Origin: JAKOVR01 sp031415655
GTDB taxonomy: Bacteria > Actinomycetota > Acidimicrobiia > Acidimicrobiales > Acidimicrobilacustridaceae
DNA length: 64,000 bases
NCBI GenBank assembly: GCA_031415655.1
Contig: JANOSD010000023.1
Coordinates: 4,699-68,698 of the forward strand
Direction of reading: 5' to 3'
Below, piece by piece: positions 36,516 to 46,215 of this stretch; position 1 is the stretch's first letter; every line of letters begins with the position of its first letter. Made by a program: the position numbers and the translations under genes. The notes under the pieces are model-generated. The model was not told where the DNA came from. It worked only from the letters and a program-made list of their open reading frames with translations, and made no database searches.

Positions 36516-38264
36516 TCATCGGATGGATCCTGGCATGCGACGGGGACTCGACGCCGTGAAAAACAGCCAGCGTTCGGCCAACTCTCCGATGCCGGCGGCG
36601 ATCAACGCTAGGACTCCGAAGATGACAACGGGCCACGGATTGCCGGTGTCGTTGGTGGTGCTACCCATGAGGCAGCCAAGCAGTGCCAGGGCGATGAGTC
36701 CGCCGGCGAGGCGGGTGCGCCATTGCGCCGCGAGGTCGTGACGGAGAAGTCGAGCGGTTCTCGCCAACTGGCCGCTGCTGTGGGGGTGGAGCAGGAACCA
36801 CACTTCCGATCCGAGTTTGGCCGCCAGCGCCGCCAACGCCACGGTCGTGACGGGACGACCGAGACCGGAGAGCGCGAGGTAACGATCGGAGGCGGCAGGG
36901 AGGCGAGCGGCGGCCAAGCCGACGATCGGGATGATGGCCGTCGTGCCGAGGATGGTGGCGGTGCCAAGAAACTTCGGGATGGTGCGCCAACCACGCCACC
37001 AACGTCGCCCCGTCACGGCGTAGATCAGCGCCGAGCACACCACCCCAACAATGCCGATGCCGGCGGTCACGACACCGAGCACCTCTGCGGCCCCGTCGAG
37101 CCCGAGGAGCGCGGCGCCGGCCCACAAGGCCGAGGTACCGGCGAACACACCGAAGGCGAGGATCTCCCGGCTGAGCCAACTGGTGCGCAGCCCGAGCACG
37201 GCTTTCCAGGCTTTGGTGGGTCGACCGAGATGGAGCAGCGACGCCCCGATGGCCAACGCTCCGCTGAACAGCGAGGCGATGGCGAGCACCGTCCGCAGCG
37301 ACCCGATTGCGGATGGATCGGCCAACCCGACCTCGTTCAGCGGCAGGAGGGATGCGCCGACGGCGAGACCGACCGCCAGTTGGGTGAGCACCAGCATCAC
37401 CGCCAGCGGGGTGTGGGCGTGGGCCGGGTGCGCGGCGTTGCGGTCGGCCGCTTCAATCCTGCCTCCATCGAGCTCTGAGGGGAAGGCCTCGCGTCGACGG
37501 TAGGCGGTGGTGGGCACCGTGAGCCAGGAGGGGGGCGCGGTGGGAACCACTGCGGGGTCGCCCCAAGAGTCGTGGGATGGGTGATCGTCGGCGGTGAGGT
37601 CGATCATGTCGTCGACCCGCACGATGCCCACCGAGATGGCGTTGGTGGGGCAGCCCTGCACACAGGCGGGTGCTTCTCCCTCCGCCAGCCGATCCTGGCA
37701 AAGATCGCACTTGCGCACGATGCCGAGCCGTTCGTTGTACCGCGGCACTTCGTAGGGACACGTGAGCGTGCAGTAGGAGCACCCGATGCACTGATCATCG
37801 AGGTGTTTCACGATCCCGGTGACAGGATCCTTCTCATAGGCGTTGGTGGGGCAACCGATCATGCAGGCCGGCTCGACGCAGTGATGGCAGGCGGTGGTGA
37901 CGGTCTGCACGAGGGCGAGGTTGCTCGATGCGTCGTAGCCGTAGAGGGTGCCGACGGAGCGGAATGATTCGCCTTCGTCGAGCCCGTTTAGGCTGTGACA
38001 CGCCGCCACGCACGCCTTGCATCCGGTGCACGCATCCATGTCGACCTCGAACCGGTACTGCTCACCAGGACGGGGTTGGGTGAGTGGGATGAGGTCGGAC
38101 CAGACGTCTTGATGGCGGGCATCGTGGTGCTGACTGAAACGGTCAACCGCGGTGAGGTCTCGCTGATCGGCCAGCCAATGGTCAAGTGGCGTGATGGGTT
38201 CGGGTGGCGTCGCCGGCGCGTTGTTCCCCGGCATGGGTTCACTCCGCACGGCCAAGTCGGTCAT
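36516..38264 (-). CDS. DmsB-DmsC fusion: four-cluster ferredoxin plus membrane anchor
   Basis: A 582-residue fusion. Residues about 70-240 hold four 4Fe-4S motifs (CTGCKACVAAC, CHHCVEPACMIGC, CIGCSYCTLTC, CDLC ... CVQGC) as in DmsB/NrfC. Residues about 285-570 form eight transmembrane helices like DmsC/NrfD anchors. It would carry electrons from quinol to the nitrate-reductase-like subunit, giving a membrane-tethered cytoplasmic enzyme. Its ATG overlaps the transporter stop (ATGA). Such electron-transfer subunits are usual for respiratory DMSO-type enzymes, less so for NasA-like enzymes. Confidence 0.88.
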   Translation of the reverse strand: MTDLAVRSEPMPGNNAPATPPEPITPLDHWLADQRDLTAVDRFSQHHDARHQDVWSDLIPLTQPRPGEQYRFEVDMDACTGCKACVAACHSLNGLDEGESFRSVGTLYGYDASSNLALVQTVTTACHHCVEPACMIGCPTNAYEKDPVTGIVKHLDDQCIGCSYCTLTCPYEVPRYNERLGIVRKCDLCQDRLAEGEAPACVQGCPTNAISVGIVRVDDMIDLTADDHPSHDSWGDPAVVPTAPPSWLTVPTTAYRRREAFPSELDGGRIEAADRNAAHPAHAHTPLAVMLVLTQLAVGLAVGASLLPLNEVGLADPSAIGSLRTVLAIASLFSGALAIGASLLHLGRPTKAWKAVLGLRTSWLSREILAFGVFAGTSALWAGAALLGLDGAAEVLGVVTAGIGIVGVVCSALIYAVTGRRWWRGWRTIPKFLGTATILGTTAIIPIVGLAAARLPAASDRYLALSGLGRPVTTVALAALAAKLGSEVWFLLHPHSSGQLARTARLLRHDLAAQWRTRLAGGLIALALLGCLMGSTTNDTGNPWPVVIFGVLALIAAGIGELAERWLFFTASSPRRMPGSIR

Positions 38265-39763
38265 GACACTGCGGCGGCGACGGGAGTCGAAACGGGCCGT
38301 TCGGTGGTGAGGTCGAGTACGTCGTTGTTCGTCACTACTGGGGCCGCGATGGGGTCCACCAGCCAACGGGTGGCGATGAGCGCAACAAACGCCGAGGCGG
38401 AAATCAGCACGAAGAACCAGCGCGGACCCACGACCGTAAGAAGAGTGAGGAACACGATGCCACCCACGTTGCCATAGGCGCCGGCGATGCCAGCGATCTG
38501 ACCGCTCACCCGCTTCTTGACCTGCGGGACAATGGCATACACGGCGCCGTTCCCGGCTTGACCAAAGGCACTGCAAACGAGGGAAAGCACGATGGCACCG
38601 GCCACCGGCCACCCAGATCCGAGCGTGCTCATGGCGAGGTAGCCCAGCGATACGCAGAGCAGAAGCACGCTGAGAGTGCGACGACGGCTCGGGAATCGGT
38701 CGGACATGATGCCGCCGGCGGGACGGGCGATGAGGTTGAGGAACGCCGCGCTCGATGCGGCGATGCCAGCGAGCGCCGGGCCGAGCTCCCACAGCGATTC
38801 CATGTACTCGGGAAGCATGGTGATGACCGCGAGTTCTCCGCCGAACGTCACGAAGTAGGCGAGGCTGAGCACGGCGACCGAGCGGAAGGGGTAGCGGTCC
38901 GTTTCCTCGTAGGAGTTCGCCAGGGCCGCCTTGTTCACACGGAAGATCATGAGGAGTTGGGTGCCGAGGAGAAACGTGGTGGCGGCGAGACCGAGGGTGA
39001 GCCCAGTGGCGCCGATCACTCCGGCGTTGAAGATTCGAGCGAGGATGATGCCGAGCGCACACCACAGCGGAACGGTGAGGGCGGCAAGGCCGAACACCCC
39101 TTTGCGGCTCGTGACCTCAAGGGCGCCGAGCTTCTTCGTGCGCACGTACGGCACGCCACTGGGGGTGTCGGTCACGAGCTGGAAGTAGGCGAGGCCATAC
39201 AACGCAGCCGCAACGCCGGAGAGCCCGATCGCCCAACGCCAGCCGCTGGGTCCACCCACGATCGACGCCACGACTGGCAGCGTGAAGGCAGCGAAAGCCG
39301 CGCCGAAGTTGCCCCAACCGCCGTAGACCCCTTCGACGGTGCCGAGTTCCTTGGGTGGGAACCATTCACTCACCATGCGAATCCCGACCACGAATCCGGC
39401 GCCGACGACCGACAGCATGAGACGGCTGAGCACCATGGCCTCGAAGCTCTGGGCGAGGGCGAAGAACGTGTTGGGAATGAGGGCAAACACCAAGATCGTA
39501 GAGAACACCTTGCGGGGCCCGAAACGATCAAGGGCCATCCCGACAAATACTCGGGCGGGCACGGTGAGTGCGAGGTTGCAAAGACCGAGGGTGAGGAGCT
39601 GCCCCTTGGAAAGCCCGAATTCCTTGCCGATGGTGGAGGCGAACGGCGCGAAGTTGAACCACACCACGAAGCTGAGGAAAAACGCGAACCAGGTGAGATG
39701 AAGGACGCGGTAGGGCCCTTGGAAGGTGAAAAGCCGGCGCAGGTCTCGGAACATGGAGCCCAT
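38261..39763 (-). CDS. narK: NarK-family nitrate/nitrite transporter (MFS)
   Basis: A 500-residue 12-helix transporter. Both nitrate-signature segments are present (GWGNFGAAFAAFTLP and GAYGNVGGIVFLTLL), along with the MFS loop DRFGPRKV and the conserved arginines of TM2 (PARVFVG) and TM8 (LIARPAGG). It imports nitrate, possibly exchanging nitrite. It is the first gene of the operon, divergent from a lipoprotein gene 199 bp away. Start ATG 39763; ATG 39754 is equally possible. Confidence 0.9.
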   Translation of the reverse strand: MGSMFRDLRRLFTFQGPYRVLHLTWFAFFLSFVVWFNFAPFASTIGKEFGLSKGQLLTLGLCNLALTVPARVFVGMALDRFGPRKVFSTILVFALIPNTFFALAQSFEAMVLSRLMLSVVGAGFVVGIRMVSEWFPPKELGTVEGVYGGWGNFGAAFAAFTLPVVASIVGGPSGWRWAIGLSGVAAALYGLAYFQLVTDTPSGVPYVRTKKLGALEVTSRKGVFGLAALTVPLWCALGIILARIFNAGVIGATGLTLGLAATTFLLGTQLLMIFRVNKAALANSYEETDRYPFRSVAVLSLAYFVTFGGELAVITMLPEYMESLWELGPALAGIAASSAAFLNLIARPAGGIMSDRFPSRRRTLSVLLLCVSLGYLAMSTLGSGWPVAGAIVLSLVCSAFGQAGNGAVYAIVPQVKKRVSGQIAGIAGAYGNVGGIVFLTLLTVVGPRWFFVLISASAFVALIATRWLVDPIAAPVVTNNDVLDLTTERPVSTPVAAAVS

Positions 39764-39962
39764 CGTTTCGCAGCGGGGTTTCCGGTCGGTTCTCGCTGCG
39801 TTACGACTGATCGCACAGATGCGCAGCGTTTCCACCCTGTTCGGTGCGTCGACGGAAACAAGATATTCATGATCTGAGCGCTTCCTGATGCAGGAGTGAC
39901 CAGAGGCTGACCACACAACGTCTCCCGTACCGTGATGATGGGAAACCGAGGGGAGCGAGCAG

Positions 39963-41156
39963 ATGCACGATGAGGGACGGACCGTTCGCCAATTTCGTCG
40001 AGCGAGCAACGGCGAGGGAAACGCCCGCCAGCTCAGCGCATCGGTCGGGATAGCGGGGATAGCCGGCGCCCTGATGCTCTTGGGGGGATGTGGGACCACG
40101 GGAACGCCGGCGAGCACGGCGTCCTCCTCCGTTTCCACACCACCAACACCGATTGCCCCGTCGTCGGCTGGCCTTTTACCGGGGTCGACCCCAGTTGCCA
40201 CGTCGGTCCCGACCGCAACCTCGACCTCGAACTCGACGCAGGGAACCGTTTCGGGTTCGGCCGCATGCGCTCCCGTTGCGAGTGGTCCGGGCGCGAGTGG
40301 TCCGGGCGTGAGTGGTCCGGGCGCGAGTGGTGCGGGCGCGGGTGGTGCGGAGCAGCGGTCGCTCGAGGTCGGGGGCATCTCGCGGTCGTTCATGGTCCGA
40401 GCGCCCGCAACTGAGGGTGCCGAACCGGTCCCCGTGATTCTCTCGCTGCATCGAACCGGAACGTCGGCGGCTGAACATGAAATCACCACCCGCTTGGCGG
40501 ACCGCGCCAGTGCCGCTGGCTACCTGGTGATCTCTCCGGACGCCGGCATCGATTCGGCCACGGGCGTGCGCTCGTGGAACCAGTTCGCCGCCACGAACCT
40601 TCCGGACGACGACGCCTTTCTTCTTGCCGCGCTCGACGATGTCGCCGCCCGCCACTGCATCGACCGTGCCCGTGTGTTCGCCGCCGGTCATTCGAGTGGT
40701 GCCGCGCTCGCCGGCTTGTTCGCGTGCCGGAAGACGGGCGTTCTGCAAGCGGTGGTCATGGTGGGCGCCATTGCGCCGGCAGGCTGCAAAGAAGGGAACA
40801 TGCCGTCCGTGCTTGCCGTGGTCGGCGACGCCGACCCGCTCGTTCCCGTCGATGGCGGAGTAGCGAAAGCATCGGGCCTGAACATCCCACCCGCGTTCGC
40901 GCTCTTTGAAACCTGGGTGACCAACGGCGGGTGTGTCCCGGGCTCGAAGGTGGCGAGCGCTCCGGGGGTGCTCGTCGAGCTTCGCGAGGGTTGTCGAGGT
41001 GGAGGCACGGCCAGGTTTGTCACGTTGGTTGGGGGAACCCATGCCTGGCCCGGAGGCACCGCTGTCCGCGACGATGAGGGAACGCCGTCCCCGCTGACGA
41101 CGTACGACGCCACGGGCGCCGCCCTCGAACTGTTCGGCAGCAGCCAACGCACATAG
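39963..41156 (+). CDS. LpqC-like esterase lipoprotein (PHB depolymerase/feruloyl esterase family)
   Basis: A 397-residue surface esterase. Lipobox LLGGC; a low-complexity linker with SGPGA/SGPGV repeats; then an alpha/beta-hydrolase domain with ILSLHRTG, VISPDAG, SWNQF, the elbow AAGHSSGAAL, VVGDADPLVPVDG for the acid and GGTHAWPGG for the histidine. It would cleave ester links in polyesters or plant-like phenolic esters. ATG 39963. Confidence 0.85.
   Translation: MHDEGRTVRQFRRASNGEGNARQLSASVGIAGIAGALMLLGGCGTTGTPASTASSSVSTPPTPIAPSSAGLLPGSTPVATSVPTATSTSNSTQGTVSGSAACAPVASGPGASGPGVSGPGASGAGAGGAEQRSLEVGGISRSFMVRAPATEGAEPVPVILSLHRTGTSAAEHEITTRLADRASAAGYLVISPDAGIDSATGVRSWNQFAATNLPDDDAFLLAALDDVAARHCIDRARVFAAGHSSGAALAGLFACRKTGVLQAVVMVGAIAPAGCKEGNMPSVLAVVGDADPLVPVDGGVAKASGLNIPPAFALFETWVTNGGCVPGSKVASAPGVLVELREGCRGGGTARFVTLVGGTHAWPGGTAVRDDEGTPSPLTTYDATGAALELFGSSQRT
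40281..40350. repeat. 15-bp minisatellite inside the esterase gene
   Basis: About four tandem copies of AGTGGTCCGGGCGCG encode the SGPGA repeats of the linker. Confidence 0.85.
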
Positions 41157-41297
41157 TCGACGGGTGGCCAGGCCGTCTGGTGCGTCTGGTGCGTCTGGGC
41201 TCGGGCCGTTGTCGAGCGCTCGCCCCTGACCGTCGGGCACAGCTACCACAGATTGGCCTGTCACACTCTGGGGCGCGTGGGTCTTTCTTCTGGTGAC

Positions 41298-41857
41298 ATG
41301 TTCGACGTTGAGCCAATCGGCCCGATCCCTCGGCCTCTACCGGACGCCGAGGCCGCAAGCGTTCGTTTCGACGCGCTGTACCGCGCCGAGTTTGTGAAGC
41401 TGGCGGGCGCGTTGCGTCTGCTCAGCGGCGAGAGCACGACGGCAGACGACGTGGCCCAAGAGACGTTCGTGCGGGCATGGGAGCGTTGGGATCGTGTGGA
41501 CAGCCTTGAGCAGCCTGCGGGCTGGCTCTACGTCACGGCGTTTCGGATGATTCGTCGCCGTCTCGGTCGAGAGCGGCGACGACCGGCGCTCGAGCAGGGA
41601 TCAGTTGGGAGGCCTGGTGCCCACGATTCGTCCGTCGGAGACGACGATGGCGCTACCGACGGATCGTGTTGGAGCGAGCACTGGCGTCGCTGCCGTTGCG
41701 GCAACGCCAAGCCGTGATCGCGCGCCACGTGCTCGGGTTCGACGGCTCCACCGCCGCCGCGATGATGGGCATGCGGCCCGATGCCTTCCGGCAACTCCTC
41801 AAACGCAGCCTGGGTGAGCTGCGGCTCCATCCCGACCTCCAGGAGGCGGCGTCATGA
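41298..41857 (+). pseudogene. ECF sigma factor gene with a frameshift
   Basis: From ATG 41298 the frame gives region 2 (FDALYRAEFVKLAGALRLL, DDVAQETFVRAWERW, GWLYVTAFRMIRR), then runs to a stop at 41717. Region 4 (LERALASLPLRQRQAVIARH, then AAAMMGMRPDAFRQLLKRSLGELRL) is in another frame and ends at 41857, overlapping the next start by 4 bp. One indel between about 41600 and 41665 separates them. It is either a read error, true inactivation or, less likely, a programmed shift. Coupling to the membrane partner is intact, as in the 26.3-kb pair. Confidence 0.75.
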
Positions 41858-44199
41858 ACGATCCCCTTTCCCGGCTTGAAGCCCTTGACCTGCCAACCGT
41901 GCCGTTTCCCGAAGGCGGTGCGGCGCGGGCGCGGGCGGGCGGGGAACATCGGCGGCGTCGGGTCCGTACGACGCGAGCACTGGCGGTGAGTGTGGTGATG
42001 CTGGTCGCCGTGGTCGGGGTGGTGGCATTGGCGGCTCGTCCGGGCCGTGAGTCCGTTCAGGTTGGCGGCGATGGGGCGGGCTCCACATCCATCGGCGTGC
42101 CCTCCGGTGGGGTACCGAGGTGGGAGCGTATGGCCGCATTCGCCGGGACAGCCTTCGTCGGGGGCAACGTATACGTGCCGTCTTACTGGACCGGATCCGA
42201 GATGCTCGTGGTGGGCGGGCGGAGCGACGATTCGCAACACCTTGGCCCGTTGTTTGCCGTTGATCCTGTTGGACGGACCGCCCGGGCAACGGCGGCGCCG
42301 ACGACGGTAGGAGGCGACAATGACACCCTGCGGTCGACCTGGACCGGCAAGGAATTGGTGATCGCCGGCCTCGATGCCAACGCCACGCCGGTCGGCGAAG
42401 GAGCGAGCCGGCCTCCGGCGATTGAGGCGTACGACCCCGTGACGGATGTATGGCGTTTGGTTCCGATTCCCGATGTGGGTGCCGCCTTCGCCAACATCTT
42501 CTCCATTGCTGGCGGCGCCGGACGCCTCTATGTGGTCGCCGGCGACGCGCTATGGCAGAGCGACGATGACCTGCGTTCGTGGCGCCGGCTCGATCCGCCC
42601 GCTGGATCCACCACCGATATTCGCCGCGCAGGTTTGGGATGGGACGGCACCGAGCTGGTGGTTGTTCCGTCGTCCGCCGCCGAGGTCACCTGGGCCTTCG
42701 ACCCGGCCACCGAGCGGTGGCGCGAACGGGGGACGGGAGGGGCTCTGGGATCGGCCGGCCCGGTGGGGGTTCTGAGTTGGCGCGCGCCGTTGACCCAGGG
42801 GGCCGCTACGTCGGCCGACAAAGGAGTGGTGGTCGGTGACGCGAGAAACGTTCGGTTTGCGGCGCTGCGCCAAGAGAAGACCGAGTGGGACACGTTCGGA
42901 CTATCGAGCCCGGACCGCACATTCTCGTCGATAGTCGTCGGGCCGGATCGGGTGTGGCGGTGGGGTGTACGCACCTTCGACAGCTCGCCCGCCTCGGCCC
43001 CGCCCCGCTACTCGCTCGAAGGTGAAGCGGTCGACCTGCGAACGGGCGGGACCGAAGCCATGACCCCGTTCCCGGACGGCTTCTTCGGAGGGGGTGGAGT
43101 GTGGAGCGGCACCGAGCTGCTGGTGTGGGGGGCGGAGATGCCACCGGGAACCTCTCTCGACGCACGAGGTGTCGAGCCGGACAGCTGGGCCGTCTACCGA
43201 TTGGTGGAGTCGCCTCGAACCACAGCGACGAATCCGCCGTCCGCTTCGGGTTCTGGTCCTCTCACGTCAGGTGGCTCCATACCCGCCACTGCGACGGCCG
43301 CCACGACGCCTCGAACAGGATCCAAGGACTGTCAGGGGAGCTTTGGCGCCGGCCGTCCCGATGGCGCGGCCTACCAAGCCAGGCTTGACGCCGTGGTGGA
43401 CGTTGTCTCGGCGTGGGCTCCCGTGACCTGCGCCGACGACAGAAGCACGTTCTCGCAACCGGCCATGAGTCTTGAACTCGACACCGGCCTATTCGTTGAA
43501 CTCCGATACGTGGGTGTTCGGGGGGCCGACTCACTCCTTGCGGCGTGGGGTGCCGCCGTTGGGAGCGATCCGCAATCGATAAGCGAGGTGCAGATCGCGA
43601 ACCGGCGTGGCGGTGAGCGTGTGCTGATCCGTGGTTCGGCGGAGGGCAGGTCAGTCTCCGCGTGGGCCACCGACGGGAACGATCCCTCGGCCGAGGTGAT
43701 CGTCACCGTCGGTACGTCTTCGAACTCGTCCGAGACCTCGGAGGCCGCCGAATTGGCGGCGGGCATAGCGTCGGACTTGGTCCACAAGGTGGCGTCCACC
43801 TGGCGAGAGGTGCCGATGGTGTTCGCCGTCCCCCCAAGCGCCGATCCACTGGTAGGGGGATCGGGCCCGGCCTCGACCGGTGCGGAAGCCCTGGTGCAGG
43901 GCACGATCGGAGTCGGCTCCTTTCCCGGCGGCAAATGCGTGCAGCTCGATGGAAAGGCGATCGTGTTCCCAACGGGGAGCTACTGGTCGATTGACGAGCA
44001 GGCGATGATCGGACCCACCGGTCCGCCGATTCGGCCCGGCGAGGTGTTCCGGTCCGTTGGGGGGTACTACCCAATCGATGGGCTTTCCGCCGTCCTCACC
44101 GCGGTGTCCGGGCGCGGTGAAGGCGACGGCCCATCCTGGGTTGCGACTGCTGTTGGAAGGTGTGCGACCGCTTCGGATCAGGTGGCGCTGGTCGGGTGA
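41854..44199 (+). CDS. Membrane-anchored beta-propeller-like protein, partner of the broken sigma factor
   Basis: A 781-residue protein. A 45-residue cytoplasmic start (SRLEALDLPTVPFPEG, then Arg-rich) precedes one transmembrane helix (ALAVSVVMLVAVVGVVAL). The external part has repeated blades like YWTGSEMLVVGGR, TWTGKELVIAGL, YDPVTDVWRLVP, GWDGTELVVVPS, FDPATERWRERG, VWSGTELLVWGAE, resembling Kelch/propeller blades, then a separate C-terminal domain. Overlap with the sigma gene (ATGA) suggests an anti-sigma or sensor function. Confidence 0.7.
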   Translation: MNDPLSRLEALDLPTVPFPEGGAARARAGGEHRRRRVRTTRALAVSVVMLVAVVGVVALAARPGRESVQVGGDGAGSTSIGVPSGGVPRWERMAAFAGTAFVGGNVYVPSYWTGSEMLVVGGRSDDSQHLGPLFAVDPVGRTARATAAPTTVGGDNDTLRSTWTGKELVIAGLDANATPVGEGASRPPAIEAYDPVTDVWRLVPIPDVGAAFANIFSIAGGAGRLYVVAGDALWQSDDDLRSWRRLDPPAGSTTDIRRAGLGWDGTELVVVPSSAAEVTWAFDPATERWRERGTGGALGSAGPVGVLSWRAPLTQGAATSADKGVVVGDARNVRFAALRQEKTEWDTFGLSSPDRTFSSIVVGPDRVWRWGVRTFDSSPASAPPRYSLEGEAVDLRTGGTEAMTPFPDGFFGGGGVWSGTELLVWGAEMPPGTSLDARGVEPDSWAVYRLVESPRTTATNPPSASGSGPLTSGGSIPATATAATTPRTGSKDCQGSFGAGRPDGAAYQARLDAVVDVVSAWAPVTCADDRSTFSQPAMSLELDTGLFVELRYVGVRGADSLLAAWGAAVGSDPQSISEVQIANRRGGERVLIRGSAEGRSVSAWATDGNDPSAEVIVTVGTSSNSSETSEAAELAAGIASDLVHKVASTWREVPMVFAVPPSADPLVGGSGPASTGAEALVQGTIGVGSFPGGKCVQLDGKAIVFPTGSYWSIDEQAMIGPTGPPIRPGEVFRSVGGYYPIDGLSAVLTAVSGRGEGDGPSWVATAVGRCATASDQVALVG

Positions 44200-44332
44200 G
44201 GTCGGCTTGCCTTCGGGCTCACGAGGTCGGACTGACGACTGACGGCCCGGTCCGCCGGACACGAAACGTCTGCCGCGGCTAGACACTGGTTGTCGGTTGG
44301 CCCGTGGGGGCACTGAACCGCAAGGAGCTGCT

Positions 44333-45280
44333 ATGCGATCCTTTCCAGAACTGGCATTTGGGACGACTGACAGCGCCGCCGTCCCGGCGACGGCCCGTCG
44401 TCGTTCCCCACGACTGCGACGTCGCGCAGCCCCCGCCATCCTTGCCGCCGTAACGATGACCATGGCTGCGTGTGAGGTGCAGCTCGTGGCACCAGAAAGC
44501 CCGGCTCCGCTTCGGTATCGCGACGAGATTTTCACGTCGGTCACCAAGACGGCCGACATCACCTACGGCTCTTCGTGGAACCAGGAGCAGCAAGAGGTCA
44601 CCCTCAAGCTCGACGTGTACCGCCCCGATGGCGACACGGTCACCGATCGCCCCGTCCTCATCCTGGTGCACGGCGGCAGTTTCAAGACCGGATCCAAGAC
44701 GTCGCCGGAATTGGTCGATCAAGCCAACGTGTTCGCCAAGAAGGGCTATGTCACGGTGTCGATCAGCTACCGGTTGTCGAAGGCCGGCTGCATTCCCGTC
44801 ACGCCGTCGTGTCCCACCGCCATCCTCCACGCCAAACACGATGCGCTCGCCGCAGTGCGTTTCCTCCGAGCCAACGCTGCCACCTATGGGATCGACACGG
44901 AACGCATCGCCATCACCGGCAGCTCAGCGGGTGCGATCACGGCGGCGAACGTGGCCTACGGCTCCGACGATCCAGGAAACAGTGGCACCAGCGACCAGCC
45001 ATCCAACGTCCGTGCCGCCACCTCGCTCAGCGGTTGTGCGATCACCACCACCCCTTCCGCCGGGGAACCCCCGGTGCTGTTCCTGCACGGCACCGCCGAC
45101 GTCGTGGTGCAATACGGCTGCGCCACCACTACCCGTGATGCCGCGCTCGCCGCCGGGCTCGAAGCCAATTTCACTGTGTTGGAAGGCGGGGCGCACGTTC
45201 CCTACGTGGCCTTCCGTCAAACGATCCTCGACCACACCACGAACTTCCTCTACTGGAGACTCGACCTCGAACACGCCTGA
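44333..45280 (+). CDS. Alpha/beta-hydrolase lipoprotein (BD-FAE/HSL-like esterase)
   Basis: A 315-residue surface esterase: Arg-rich start, hydrophobic segment, lipobox TMAAC. The domain shows ILVHGGSF (oxyanion HGG), VSISYRLS, the elbow ITGSSAGAIT, VLFLHGTADVVV for the acid and GGAHVPY for the histidine. It has paired cysteines (AGCIPVTPSC). ATG 44333 has AAGGAG. The broken gene at 57.9-59.1 kb is a paralogue, sharing PLKYRN-type and DVVYG-type openings. Confidence 0.86.
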   Translation: MRSFPELAFGTTDSAAVPATARRRSPRLRRRAAPAILAAVTMTMAACEVQLVAPESPAPLRYRDEIFTSVTKTADITYGSSWNQEQQEVTLKLDVYRPDGDTVTDRPVLILVHGGSFKTGSKTSPELVDQANVFAKKGYVTVSISYRLSKAGCIPVTPSCPTAILHAKHDALAAVRFLRANAATYGIDTERIAITGSSAGAITAANVAYGSDDPGNSGTSDQPSNVRAATSLSGCAITTTPSAGEPPVLFLHGTADVVVQYGCATTTRDAALAAGLEANFTVLEGGAHVPYVAFRQTILDHTTNFLYWRLDLEHA

Positions 45281-45321
45281 TCGGGCATTTGGGGAGGTCC
45301 GAAAGTGGCAGAGGCGGGTTC

Positions 45322-46215
45322 TCAACTTTGGACGAGACGGAGGCATCGGCTTGCCGTGCGGATGGTGAGACGTTGACCCCACGTAAGCGAGAGTGCATCG
45401 GCTTCGATGCCGTCGCCAAAGCAGACGAGTTGGTCGGTCTCGGCGAGGATGATCAGCGTCTCGCCTTTGGCGAGCGAGCCCTCGGTGAGCTTCGTGCCGG
45501 TCGCCGGTGACGGCCAGGCTTCGCGGACGAACCAGCACAATTCGGGGGAATTGGGATCGGGAAGCGTCAGGGCGCTGCGTCGCTCCTGCCACGCGGAGCG
45601 AAGCCAACCCGTCGCACCGGTTCCGGTTCCGGCGAGGATGCCGGAGGATGACTGTCGTTCGCGTGTCCCATCCGGGGTTTCGAGTTGGTAGCGAGCCGAC
45701 TGGTGCGAGGCGTGCCCGATGTACACCTCGTTGAGGGCACAGAGGGTCTGACCGTCATCGGTCAGGGCCTCAACCATGGTTCGCTCCTGAATTCGTGGTT
45801 CTCGAACGCAAGCTTGGAGAAGGGCGCCGGCCGCCGAGGGGCGGTGAGGTACGAGAATCCCGGGGTTGCGATCGGGCTCGGGGTTGATGCCGACGACCGG
45901 TTGGCCGTCGAGGTATTTCGCCACGTTCGCAACGAGGCCGTCTTGACCGACAACAACGATGACGTCCTCGGGTCCGAAGATGAATCGGGCGAGATCGGCC
46001 CGCTCGACTTCGGCCCGCCGCCAGTCTGCCGGGATCGCTGAGGTGGTCGCCTGCATGGCCGAGTCGAGCGCGTTGCGCTGCGCAACCACGTCATCGAGGC
46101 TTCGGCCGCGGGTTTCGAGGAAAAAGGCTGCCTGCTGCCGGGTCCCATGCCGCTCGAGCAGTTTGTCGCATTCGGAGCGGCGATGGATCACCACGGCCCG
46201 GGGTTGAAGGGTCAC
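45322..46215 (-). CDS. NAD-kinase-like protein
   Basis: A 297-residue protein of the NAD kinase fold. The phosphate-binding GGDGT motif reads VGQDG (D92), keeping the aspartate but not the second glycine or the threonine. The NEVYIG motif, a glycine-rich SSGILAGTGTGATGW segment and the C-terminal strands (ETLIILAETDQLV) are present. It probably phosphorylates NAD(H) or a related nucleotide such as ADP-ribose; the altered motif makes the exact reaction uncertain. The GTG start overlaps the SPFH gene stop by 4 bp, after GAGGAGG. Confidence 0.75.
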   Translation of the reverse strand: MTLQPRAVVIHRRSECDKLLERHGTRQQAAFFLETRGRSLDDVVAQRNALDSAMQATTSAIPADWRRAEVERADLARFIFGPEDVIVVVGQDGLVANVAKYLDGQPVVGINPEPDRNPGILVPHRPSAAGALLQACVREPRIQERTMVEALTDDGQTLCALNEVYIGHASHQSARYQLETPDGTRERQSSSGILAGTGTGATGWLRSAWQERRSALTLPDPNSPELCWFVREAWPSPATGTKLTEGSLAKGETLIILAETDQLVCFGDGIEADALSLTWGQRLTIRTASRCLRLVQS

